Shown here one piece after another: positions 20,779 to 27,990 of a DNA stretch of 29,957 nucleotides. Position 1 is the stretch's first letter, and the number at the start of each line of letters is the position of its first letter. This stretch comes from DASUPK01 sp035265665 (lineage in GTDB: Bacteria; Actinomycetota; Thermoleophilia; Solirubrobacterales; 70-9): NCBI GenBank assembly GCA_035265665.1, contig DATFOK010000071.1:1-29957 (forward strand). The letters are read 5' to 3'. The translations under genes were made by a program, and so were the position numbers. The notes beneath the pieces were generated by a model. That model was not told where the DNA came from and did no database searches. It saw nothing but the letters and a program-made list of their open reading frames with translations.

Positions 20779-22152
20779 ATGGCTTCCAAGACAGCGTCCT
20801 ATCGGTGCACCGAGTGCGGCCACGCCGCGCTCACCTGGACCGGGCAGTGCCCTGGCTGCGGCGCCTGGAACACGCTCCAGCAGGTGAGCGCGCCTTCGCC
20901 GGGCCGCCGTGGCGGCGGAAATCGCCGGGCCAGCGCGCCGAAGCCCGTGCCGCTCCGCGACGTGAAGACCGAGCGCTCGGAGCGACTCGGCACGGGCATC
21001 GCCGAGCTCGATCGCGTACTCGGCGGCGGCCTCGTGCCGGGTTCGCTCGTGCTGCTGGGCGGCGCGCCCGGGATCGGCAAGAGCACGCTGGCGGGGATGG
21101 CACTCGCCAACCTCGCGCAGGCGGGCCGGGAGGTCCTCTACGTATCCGGTGAGGAGTCGGCTGCCCAGGTGCGCCGGCGCGCCGAGCGCCTCGGTGGGGC
21201 GGCGCTGTCAGTGCCGATGCTGGCCGAGCCATCACTCGAGAGCGTGCTGGCGGCACTCGAGGCGGAGCGGCCCGCCGCCTGCGTGATCGACTCGGTGCAG
21301 ACCCTCGCGATCCCGGACTCTGCTCCGGGCAGCGTCGGCGCCGTGCGGGAGGCGACCTCGGCCTTGCTCGAGACCGCCAAGCGGCTCGACATCACCCTGA
21401 TCCTGATCGGTCACGTCACCAAGGAGGGCTCGCTGGCCGGGCCGCGTGCCCTCGAGCACCTGGTCGACTGCGTCCTGCACTTCGAGGGGGAGCGGGAGCG
21501 GACCTTCCGGACGCTGCGCGCGCTCAAGAACCGGTTCGGCGCCACCAGCGAGGTCGGCGTCTTCGAGATGCGCCAGGGCGGCCTCGTCGAGGTCATCGAT
21601 CCCTCGGCGCGCTTTGCGGGAGAGGCGCAGCCTGCGCCTGGGTCGGTGGTGCTTTGCTCGATGGAGGGGACCCGGCCGCTGCTGGTGGAGGTCCAGGCTC
21701 TCGTTGCTCCGACGGAGATCGTGCCGCCGCGCCGCACGGCGACGGGGGTGGACCGCAACCGCCTCGCCCTTGTTCTGGCCGTCCTCACGCGTCACGCCGG
21801 GATCTCCCTGTCGACGGCCGACGTCTTCGTCAACGTGGCCGGCGGCATTCGGGTCGACGAGCCGGGCGCGGATCTCGCCATCGCGTTGGCGGTGGCGTCG
21901 GCCCAGTCCGGGCGTGCGCTCGAGGGCGGCGGCAAGCCGCGCGCCTGCTTCGGCGAGATCGGCCTCACCGGCGAGGTCCGCTACGTCGCCCACGCTGACC
22001 GGCGGGTGGCGGAGGCACGCAAGTTCGGCCTCGACAACGTCCTCGGCCCGCCGCCGGCGGACGATCCGATTCAAGGGCTGAACCCCGTGATGACGATCAA
22101 GGCTGCTTTGTCGAGCGGTCGTGGCGGGGCGAAACTGCGACGTGCTGCGTAG
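20779..22152 (+). CDS. radA: DNA repair protein RadA
   Basis: 457 aa. RecA-like helicase that drives branch migration in recombination (Sms family). N-terminal zinc finger C10-x2-C13...C24-x2-C27, Walker A GGAPGIGKST near residues 94-103, the family-specific LKNRFG motif with Lys near 251, and a Lon-protease-like C-terminal domain (DVFVNVAGGIRVDEPGADLA, GEIGLTGEVRYV). Length is typical. The gene precedes disA, a conserved pairing, and RadA is reported to modulate DisA in other bacteria. ATG start set by TAGCCT 6 nt upstream. Confidence 0.96.
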   Translation: MASKTASYRCTECGHAALTWTGQCPGCGAWNTLQQVSAPSPGRRGGGNRRASAPKPVPLRDVKTERSERLGTGIAELDRVLGGGLVPGSLVLLGGAPGIGKSTLAGMALANLAQAGREVLYVSGEESAAQVRRRAERLGGAALSVPMLAEPSLESVLAALEAERPAACVIDSVQTLAIPDSAPGSVGAVREATSALLETAKRLDITLILIGHVTKEGSLAGPRALEHLVDCVLHFEGERERTFRTLRALKNRFGATSEVGVFEMRQGGLVEVIDPSARFAGEAQPAPGSVVLCSMEGTRPLLVEVQALVAPTEIVPPRRTATGVDRNRLALVLAVLTRHAGISLSTADVFVNVAGGIRVDEPGADLAIALAVASAQSGRALEGGGKPRACFGEIGLTGEVRYVAHADRRVAEARKFGLDNVLGPPPADDPIQGLNPVMTIKAALSSGRGGAKLRRAA

Positions 22153-22211
22153 CCGTAGTCGCGCGCCGAACGGCTGGTCAATGGGTCGGGAGCCGCGCGC
22201 CACAACCGCCC

Positions 22212-22238
22212 TTGACAACCGCTAACCCGACCTATCAA
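22212..22238 (+). promoter_or_regulatory. Possible disA promoter
   Basis: TTGACA (22212-22217) is a consensus -35; TATCAA (22233-22238) lies 15 bp after it, a short spacer. It would leave about 45 nt of leader before ATG 22291. The 138-bp radA-disA gap holds nothing else recognisable. Confidence 0.4.
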
Positions 22239-22290
22239 CACGGATTTCCCCGCAAAGCACGCTTCTTGGCTTTCTGCTTCCATCATCGCG

Positions 22291-23406
22291 ATGCCGTCTG
22301 CGCTTCCCGGGGATGATCTACAGGAGTTGGAGGCGCGACAGGACCCGCGACTTCTCCGGGCCCTCGACATCGTCGCCCCCGGCACCGCGCTCCGCGAGGG
22401 CATCGACAACATCGTCCACTCGCGGACAGGCGGGCTGATCGTCATCGGAGACCCAGAGGAGGTCTCCTTTCTCTTTTCAGGGGGCATCAACCTCGACATC
22501 GACTACACGCCGGCGCTGCTCTACCAGGTGGCGAAGATGGACGGGGCGATCGTGCTCAACGAGCAGGCGACCAAGATCGTCTGCGCCAACGTCCAGCTGA
22601 TGCCGGACCCGACGATCCTCTCGGCGGAGACAGGCACCCGGCACCGCACCGCCGAGCGCGTCTCGAAGCAGACGGACGCCCTCGTGGTGGCGATCTCCGA
22701 GCGCCGCGACGTCGTCTCCCTCTACCTGGGCGGGATGAAATACATCCTCCAGGACATCCCCGCGGTCCTCGCGAAGGCCAACCAGGGCCTCGCCACCCTC
22801 GACAAGTACAGGGCCCGCCTCGACGCCGTCTCGACGCGGCTCACCCGACTCGAGTTCGAGGGCGCCGCCGTCCTCTACGAGGTGCTCTCAGTGCTGCAGC
22901 GCGCCGAGCTGGTGACCCGGATGGCCGTTGAGGTGGAGCGCTACATCGTCGAGCTCGGGACCGAGGGCCGTCTGATCGAGATGCAGCTCGAGGAAACGAT
23001 GGTCGGCGTTGCAGCCGACAAGTCCGCGCTGATCCGCGACTACTCGGTCGAGGACACCGAGGAGAACCTCGCGACCACGCTCGCGGCGATCGCGCGCATG
23101 CCCCACCAGGACCTGCTCGACTTCGGCCGTCTCGCCGAGCTGCTCGGTTATGACCGCAAGGTCTCGACCCTCGACTTCCCCGTATCACCGCGCGGCTACC
23201 GGGTGCTGGGACGAATCCCGCGCCTGCCGAAGCTGGTGGTGCAGCGGATCATCCAGGAGTTCGGCGGCCTGGAGGAGGTGCTGGCCGCCAGCGACGACGA
23301 CCTCGAGGCAGTCGAGGGCGTCGGTGCTGGGCGCGCCAAGGACATCCGCGAGGGTCTACGCAGGCTTCAGGAGGTCGACCCGGTCGACCGGTACTTGCAG
23401 AGCTGA
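22291..23406 (+). CDS. disA: DNA integrity scanning diadenylate cyclase DisA
   Basis: 371 aa. Makes cyclic di-AMP from two ATP while scanning DNA for branched structures. DAC domain in the first 150 residues with both catalytic motifs: DGAIVL (Asp near 84) and RHRTAERVSKQT (from about 117). A helical spine follows, then a C-terminal helix-hairpin-helix DNA-binding domain (LPKLVVQRIIQEFGGLEEVL, VEGVGAGRAKDIREGL). Length is normal for octameric DisA. ATG 22291 has no clear Shine-Dalgarno. Neighbours radA and carD are the usual ones; the K+ importer kup four genes on is a class of protein often controlled by c-di-AMP. Confidence 0.96.
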   Translation: MPSALPGDDLQELEARQDPRLLRALDIVAPGTALREGIDNIVHSRTGGLIVIGDPEEVSFLFSGGINLDIDYTPALLYQVAKMDGAIVLNEQATKIVCANVQLMPDPTILSAETGTRHRTAERVSKQTDALVVAISERRDVVSLYLGGMKYILQDIPAVLAKANQGLATLDKYRARLDAVSTRLTRLEFEGAAVLYEVLSVLQRAELVTRMAVEVERYIVELGTEGRLIEMQLEETMVGVAADKSALIRDYSVEDTEENLATTLAAIARMPHQDLLDFGRLAELLGYDRKVSTLDFPVSPRGYRVLGRIPRLPKLVVQRIIQEFGGLEEVLAASDDDLEAVEGVGAGRAKDIREGLRRLQEVDPVDRYLQS

Positions 23407-23423
23407 CGGCCCATCGGGCCGTC
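23405..23423 (+). terminator. Hairpin between disA and carD
   Basis: GACGGCCC, loop ATC, GGGCCGTC: a perfect 8-bp stem overlapping the disA stop codon. No T tract; the carD Shine-Dalgarno begins 7 nt later. It may attenuate or separate disA from carD expression. Confidence 0.45.
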
Positions 23424-23442
23424 TCGACGAAAGGAGAGACCA

Positions 23443-24027
23443 ATTCCCGAGGTAACAGCAGAGGAGGTTTTGGAGGGCGAGGCGTCGGTTGCCGACCTCG
23501 AGCTCGAGGCGCCCGTCTGCAATTTTGAGGTCGGCGACAACGTCGTCTACCCGCACCATGGGGCGGGAGTGGTCCTGAAGAGGGAGAGCAAGGACCTGAT
23601 GGGCGAGAAGCGCGACTACCTGACCATCAACATCCTTCACAACAACATGACCGTGATGGTCCCCTGCGAGAACGCCCACCGCGCGGGCCTGCGGCGCGTG
23701 ATCGACGAGGAGCAGGTCAAGAAGGTGATCGGGGTTCTCACCGACGAGGTCTCCGAGATGCCGAAGAACTGGAATCGCCGGTTCAAGCACAACCGCGAGA
23801 AGATCAAGACCGGCGACGTCTACGAGCTCGCCGAGGTGGTTCGCAACCTGGCGATCAGGGAGTGGGAGAAGGGGCTCTCCACGGGCGAGAAGCAGATGTA
23901 CACCCGCGCCAAGAAGATCCTCGCGTCGGAGTTCATGTACGCCCTCGACAAGGACGAGGACGGCGCCGAGGCCTATCTGGACGAGCTGCTGGAGGAGCGC
24001 TTCGGCGCCGCAAAGGCGACCGCCTAG
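23443..24027 (+). CDS. carD: CarD-family RNA polymerase-binding transcription regulator, probable ATT start
   Basis: 194 aa from ATT 23443. CarD binds the RNAP beta subunit and stabilises open promoter complexes at housekeeping promoters. N-terminal Tudor-like RNAP interaction domain (FEVGDNVVYPHHGAGVV, YLTINILHNNMTVMVP) and C-terminal helical DNA-binding domain (WNRRFKHNREKIKTGD through YTRAKKILASEFMYAL). AAAGGAG (23430-23436) sits 6 nt before ATT 23443, ideal spacing, while the first conventional start, TTG 23470, has GGAGG only 2 nt before it. The frame has no ATG, GTG or TTG between the disA stop and 23470. If TTG is used the protein is 185 aa; the conserved domain is complete either way. 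Confidence 0.92.
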   Translation: MPEVTAEEVLEGEASVADLELEAPVCNFEVGDNVVYPHHGAGVVLKRESKDLMGEKRDYLTINILHNNMTVMVPCENAHRAGLRRVIDEEQVKKVIGVLTDEVSEMPKNWNRRFKHNREKIKTGDVYELAEVVRNLAIREWEKGLSTGEKQMYTRAKKILASEFMYALDKDEDGAEAYLDELLEERFGAAKATA

Positions 24028-24043
24028 CGCCTCTGCATCGGCC

Positions 24044-24691
24044 GTGATCGCGGCCGCCGGCTCCGGTGAGCGCCTCGGAGCCGGCGGTCCGAAGGCCTTC
24101 GTCGAGCTCGCCGGTAGGCCGCTGCTCGAGTGGTCGCTCGACGCGTTCCGGGAGGCCGGCTACATCAAGGAGATCGTCGTCGCCGCGCCGCCCGGAGCTG
24201 AGGGCGCAGTGGCGGATCGCGGGGTCCTCGCGGTTGCCGGCGGCGAGCATCGGTCCCAGTCGGTGGCAAACGCCCTCGAGCTCTGCGGTGAGGAGATCGT
24301 CGTCGTGCACGACGCGGCACGGCCGCTGGTCACGCCGAAGCTGATCAACGCGGTGGTGGACCGGCTCGCGTCCGACGAGGGGGCCGCCGCCGTGACCGCC
24401 GCGACCCCGGTGACCGACACGATCAAGCAGGCGAATCAGGGCGGCGGGGTGCGGAGAACGCTCGACCGGGCCGGCCTCTGGGCCGTGCAGACGCCCCAGG
24501 CATTCCGGGCGGGCCCCCTCCGGGAGGCGCTCTCGGATCCGGACTCGCTCCCGCAAGCGACCGACGACGCGATGCTGGTCGAGCGGCGGGGCGGCCGGGT
24601 GATGATCCATCCGAGCGGCGCCGACAACCTCAAGGTGACCTCGCCGCTCGACCTGCGGGTGGCCGAGCTGCTCCTCCGCGAAAGAAACTAG
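24044..24691 (+). CDS. ispD: 2-C-methyl-D-erythritol 4-phosphate cytidylyltransferase
   Basis: 215 aa. Transfers CMP to MEP in the non-mevalonate isoprenoid pathway. N-terminal nucleotide-binding motif AAAGSGERLG followed by PKAFVELAGRPLLEW, HDAARPLV in the middle, and TPQAFRAGPL with the late NLKVTSPLDL; all are IspD hallmarks. GTG 24044 is the only ordinary start in the frame and leaves a very short N-terminus (VIAAAG), one or two residues shorter than usual. No Shine-Dalgarno or -10 box at the usual spacing; it lies 16 nt after carD, so coupling to carD is likely. The partner ispF is at 28863. Confidence 0.94.
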   Translation: MIAAAGSGERLGAGGPKAFVELAGRPLLEWSLDAFREAGYIKEIVVAAPPGAEGAVADRGVLAVAGGEHRSQSVANALELCGEEIVVVHDAARPLVTPKLINAVVDRLASDEGAAAVTAATPVTDTIKQANQGGGVRRTLDRAGLWAVQTPQAFRAGPLREALSDPDSLPQATDDAMLVERRGGRVMIHPSGADNLKVTSPLDLRVAELLLRERN

Positions 24692-24697
24692 CCGTCA

Positions 24698-26608
24698 ATG
24701 AACGCCGAGGCGAAGCGAGCGCTGGGTCGCACGGCGGTCACGGTTGCGGCCCTCGGCATCGTCTTCGGCGACATCGGAACCAGCCCGATCTACACGATCC
24801 AGACGGCCTTCAACCCTGGCGATCCCCACCCGATCGACGCGACATCCGGGCACGTCTTCGGCGTTGCCTCCCTGATCTTCTGGGCCGTCACCCTGGTCGT
24901 CACCGTCAAGTACGTCACGTTCGTGATGAGCGCGGACAACGACGGCGAGGGCGGGATCATGGCGCTGATCTCGCAGGTCCGCCAGCTCGGAGACCGGGTT
25001 CGAGGCCGCACGAAGTTCGCCCTCGCCGGCCTCGGCGTCTTCGGCGCCGCGCTCTTCTTCGGCGACAGCATGATCACGCCCGCGATCTCGGTGCTGTCCG
25101 CCGTCGAGGGGACGGAGACGATCGAGTCGTCGATGGACAGCTGGGTCGTCCCCATCACGGTGGCGATCATCGTGCTGCTCTTCGTTGCGCAGCGGCTGGG
25201 AAGCGGGGTCGTCGGGCGGCTGTTCGGACCGATCATGGTGGTCTGGTTCACGACGATCGCGGTGCTGGGCATCCGGGGAATCACCATGCACCCCGAGGTC
25301 CTCAAGGCGCTCTCGCCGAGCTACGCGTTCGACCTCCTCTTCCACAGCGGGTCTACGGGCTTCTTCGCGCTCACATCGGTCGTGCTTGCGTTCACCGGCG
25401 TCGAGGCGCTCTACGCGGACATGGGCCACTTCGGCCGGTCCGCGATCACCCGAGCCTGGCTGCTACTCGTCTTCCCCGCGTGCATCCTCAGCTACCTCGG
25501 CCAGGGGGCGCTGATTCTCGACGACCCGAGCGCGATCAGTGCGCCGTTCTTCCGGCTGATGCCGCACGGCGGACTGATCCCTCTGGTCATCCTGGCGACC
25601 GCCGCGACGGTGATCGCCTCCCAGGCCGTGATCTCCGGCGCCTTCTCGATCGCACATCAGGCAGCGCAGCTCGGATACCTGCCGCGCCTGCACGTCGTCC
25701 ACACGTCGGCGCGCGCCTACGGGCAGGTCTACGTCCCGGTGATCAACTGGTTCCTGCTCGTCGCCGTCCTGACCCTTGTGCTCGCCTTCCAGAGCTCCGC
25801 CAAGCTCGCCTTCGCCTACGGCATGGCGGTGACCGGAACGATCATCACCACGTCGGTGCTGTTCTTCTTCGTCGCGCGGCATCGGTGGCGCCAGCCGATT
25901 TGGCTGACGGTCCTCGGCGCCGCCTTTTTCTTGGCGATCGAACTCGGCTTCTTCGGGGCGAATCTCACCAAGCTCGCCCATGGCGCATGGCTGCCGCTGA
26001 CGATCGGCGTCCTGTTGTTCTTCGTGATGACGACCTGGTTCCGCGGCCGCGAGCTGGTCACTGCCGAGCGCCTGCAGGTCGAGGGGCCGCTGCGTGACTT
26101 CGTCCAGGAGCTTCGGACTCACGATCCTCCGGTCGCCAGGGTTCCCGGCACCGGTGTCTTCATGAACCGCGGCAAGGAGACCGCGCCGCTCTCGATGCGC
26201 GCCTGCGTAGACCATCTGCACTCGCTTCCCGAGAGCGCGGTCGTCCTCTCCCTCGAGACCATGCCGGTTCCCCGGATCCGGCCCAAGGACCGGCTCGAAA
26301 TCGACGACCTCGGCTTTAGCGACGACCGGCTCACCTTCGTCCGGGCCAAGCATGGGTATGCGGAGGAATACGACGTCCCGAAGCTGGTCAGGCAGATCGC
26401 GAAGGCGGGTGTGGAGTGCCCGGTCGATGCCCGGCATGCGTCTTTCTACCTCTCGCGCGTCCAGCTGAGGGCAACCGACCGGCCCGGGATGAGCCGCTGG
26501 CGCAAGCGGTTCTTCCTGATCACGGCGCTGGTCACGGCCGAGCCGGCCGACTATTTCCGCCTTCCGCGGGAGCGGACCGTCACCCTCGGCTCAGAGATCG
26601 AGTTCTAG
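24698..26608 (+). CDS. kup: KUP-family potassium uptake transporter
   Basis: 636 aa. Proton-coupled K+ importer of the cytoplasmic membrane. GIVFGDIGTSPIYT in helix 1 is the family signature; GDSMITPAISVLSAVEG follows helix 3, and about 12 hydrophobic segments extend to near residue 450, then a soluble C-terminal domain (about 460-636). Length is typical. ATG 24698 lies 6 nt after the ispD stop without a Shine-Dalgarno, so translation is probably coupled. No c-di-AMP (ydaO-type) riboswitch can be upstream because there is no untranslated space, but c-di-AMP control of the protein remains possible given disA nearby. Its TAG stop forms the -10 box of the next gene. Confidence 0.95.
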   Translation: MNAEAKRALGRTAVTVAALGIVFGDIGTSPIYTIQTAFNPGDPHPIDATSGHVFGVASLIFWAVTLVVTVKYVTFVMSADNDGEGGIMALISQVRQLGDRVRGRTKFALAGLGVFGAALFFGDSMITPAISVLSAVEGTETIESSMDSWVVPITVAIIVLLFVAQRLGSGVVGRLFGPIMVVWFTTIAVLGIRGITMHPEVLKALSPSYAFDLLFHSGSTGFFALTSVVLAFTGVEALYADMGHFGRSAITRAWLLLVFPACILSYLGQGALILDDPSAISAPFFRLMPHGGLIPLVILATAATVIASQAVISGAFSIAHQAAQLGYLPRLHVVHTSARAYGQVYVPVINWFLLVAVLTLVLAFQSSAKLAFAYGMAVTGTIITTSVLFFFVARHRWRQPIWLTVLGAAFFLAIELGFFGANLTKLAHGAWLPLTIGVLLFFVMTTWFRGRELVTAERLQVEGPLRDFVQELRTHDPPVARVPGTGVFMNRGKETAPLSMRACVDHLHSLPESAVVLSLETMPVPRIRPKDRLEIDDLGFSDDRLTFVRAKHGYAEEYDVPKLVRQIAKAGVECPVDARHASFYLSRVQLRATDRPGMSRWRKRFFLITALVTAEPADYFRLPRERTVTLGSEIEF

Positions 26609-26611
26609 ACT
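26606..26611 (+). promoter_or_regulatory. -10 box of zinc-ribbon microprotein gene, embedded in kup stop codon
   Basis: TAGACT, with TAG being the kup stop, then 6 nt and GTG 26618. Confidence 0.5.
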
Positions 26612-26617
26612 GCGGTC

Positions 26618-26752
26618 GTGCCCAGCGTCGTCAAGCCGAAACCGGCCTGTCGCCACTGCGGGGCGACTCTCGACCACGGCTGGAGTCGCTGTCGCCGCTG
26701 CGGCCGGCGCTCGCTCCTCAGCCTGATCCTGCCGCGCGGGCGCAGGACCTGA
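26618..26752 (+). CDS. 44-aa zinc-ribbon microprotein
   Basis: GTG 26618 to TGA 26750-26752. The peptide has two CxxC knuckles, CRHCG (C11, C14) and CRRCG (C25, C28), spaced 10 residues apart, in a strongly basic chain: a rubredoxin-like or zinc-ribbon fold of minimal size. The C-terminus has a short hydrophobic run (LLSLILP) and ends RGRRT. A TAGACT box 6 nt upstream fits a leaderless transcript. The Cys pattern and promoter make a real gene likely despite the length; function unknown, with nucleic-acid or ribosome binding a plausible guess from the charge. The 20-bp gap to the convergent gene contains only a GCGC-rich stretch. Confidence 0.65.
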   Translation: MPSVVKPKPACRHCGATLDHGWSRCRRCGRRSLLSLILPRGRRT

Positions 26753-26772
26753 ACCCGCGCTGCGCGCTGCTC

Positions 26773-26922
26773 CTACCGCCGCATCAGCACGTAGACCAGA
26801 GCCACCACGAAGGTGAGCTGGCCCACCCCGAGCGCGGTGCCCAGGTTCTTGGCACCGAAGAGCTCGGCGAGACCCACTCCCACGGCGAACGCAGCGATCA
26901 CGATGGCGAGCTTGGCGAGCAA
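26773..26922 (-). CDS. 49-aa two-helix membrane microprotein
   Basis: TTG 26922 to TAG at 26775-26773. Two hydrophobic segments, residues about 5-22 (LAIVIAAFAVGVGLAE cut from the full run) and about 30-46 (LGVGQLTFVVALVYVLM), joined by a short loop FGAKNLGTAL and ending in MRR. An in-frame stop just upstream leaves TTG as the only start. TAGAGT (26937-26932, minus strand) is 9 nt upstream, near the leaderless spacing. Codon structure and amphipathic layout argue for a real gene. It follows the DUF389 membrane protein gene on the same strand by 35 nt, so it may be a partner or simply a neighbour. Confidence 0.6.
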   Translation of the reverse strand: MLAKLAIVIAAFAVGVGLAELFGAKNLGTALGVGQLTFVVALVYVLMRR

Positions 26923-26957
26923 AGCCGGGCGACTCTAATGGGCGGCGCCGGTAACGG

Positions 26958-27971
26958 TCAGCGGTTCCGGGTGCCGCCCACCTGCGTCTCCCGGCGGCTG
27001 TGGCCCATCGGCAGCCCCGCGAGCTCCCGAGCCTCGTGATGTAGGTGGGCGCGGCGGCGACGCTGGTAGAGCTTGCGCTGGATGAACAGGGTGACGACCC
27101 CGGCCAGCAGGATCGCGCTCAGGTTCACCGCCAGCTGCTCGATCGCGCCGAGCCACTCGTCGCCGTCACCGTAGGCCGCCGCCATCCCGATGTTGGCGGC
27201 GGCGGGGATCGTCGTCACCGAGATCAGGACCCCGATCAGGGCGCCGGACTTGGCGCTGGTCAGCGAGAGCATCCCCGCCGTCCCCGCGAAGGCCGCGACG
27301 ATGAACGAGAACTCGTCCGGATGCGAGATGAACTGGGTGAGCGGGTGATTCTCGGGGGAGAAGCCGCTGGGGGTCAGATCGAGGCCTTTGATCGCGAGGG
27401 AGAAGAGGAAGGCGGCGGTGATTCCCAGGGGAAAGCCGATTGCGAGGGGGAGGAGGGAGCGCTTGACCAGGTCACCGCGGCGCTGAACCGCCGCGACACA
27501 GAGCCCCGCGATCGGGCCGAACTCCGGACCGACCACCATCGCGCCGATGATGAGGATCGGCGAGTCCAGCAGGATGCCGACCGATGCGATCAGGCAGGCA
27601 AGCGCCATGAAGAGCAGGAAGCTGGCCGACAGCTCGGTGTTCTCGGACGTCCGGGCCTCCACCTCCTCCCAGACGACCGCGTCCGAGGGCGCCCCGGCTG
27701 CGGCCTTCTCGGCTCTCTCCGCAGCCTCCGAGATCTCAGAGTCGATCCGCTCTATCGCGATCGACCCCGTCTCGTGAATCCCGAATTCCTTCAGGTCGCT
27801 GACGATCACGCTGGCGTCCTCGCGGGCGACGTCGCAGAGGATCACGTCGCCCTCCGGCTTGTGGGCGGCCCGTTCCAGGTAGATCAGGTTGATGACCGAG
27901 GGGCTCGCGTTGAGCAGGTCGAGCACGTGCTCGGCATCGTGGCTCGGAAGGACGATCCGTAGGTGGACCAC
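26958..27971 (-). CDS. DUF389 family membrane protein
   Basis: 337 aa from GTG 27971. A soluble N-terminal domain of about 130 residues (VVHLRIVLPSHDAEHVLDLL, then a ferredoxin-like pattern) precedes a DUF389 membrane core of about six helices with the family motifs SILIIGAMVVGPEFGPI-like (here SPILIIGAMVVGPEFGPIAG), LLPLAIGFPLGITAAFLF, and SAKSGALIGVLISVTTIPAAANIG. The C-terminus is basic and cytoplasmic. Function of the family is unestablished. GTG 27971 is chosen over the earlier GTG 27998 because TACGCT (27984-27979) is exactly 7 nt upstream; the earlier codon would lie inside the divergent gene. Confidence 0.88.
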   Translation of the reverse strand: MVHLRIVLPSHDAEHVLDLLNASPSVINLIYLERAAHKPEGDVILCDVAREDASVIVSDLKEFGIHETGSIAIERIDSEISEAAERAEKAAAGAPSDAVVWEEVEARTSENTELSASFLLFMALACLIASVGILLDSPILIIGAMVVGPEFGPIAGLCVAAVQRRGDLVKRSLLPLAIGFPLGITAAFLFSLAIKGLDLTPSGFSPENHPLTQFISHPDEFSFIVAAFAGTAGMLSLTSAKSGALIGVLISVTTIPAAANIGMAAAYGDGDEWLGAIEQLAVNLSAILLAGVVTLFIQRKLYQRRRRAHLHHEARELAGLPMGHSRRETQVGGTRNR

Positions 27972-27977
27972 GCCGGG

Positions 27978-27984
27978 TAGCGTA
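27978..27984. promoter_or_regulatory. Shared bidirectional -10 element
   Basis: TAGCGTA. Read on the plus strand TAGCGT (27978-27983) is 7 nt before GTG 27991; read on the minus strand TACGCT (27984-27979) is 7 nt before GTG 27971. The two -10 boxes overlap by 5 of 6 bases, and the two start codons are only 19 bp apart. Confidence 0.65.
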
Positions 27985-27990
27985 GATGCG

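Noticed and set aside
24650..24697. c-di-AMP (ydaO-type) riboswitch before kup
   Set aside because: Only 6 nt separate ispD and kup, and no riboswitch-like structure can be placed within the ispD coding end with confidence.
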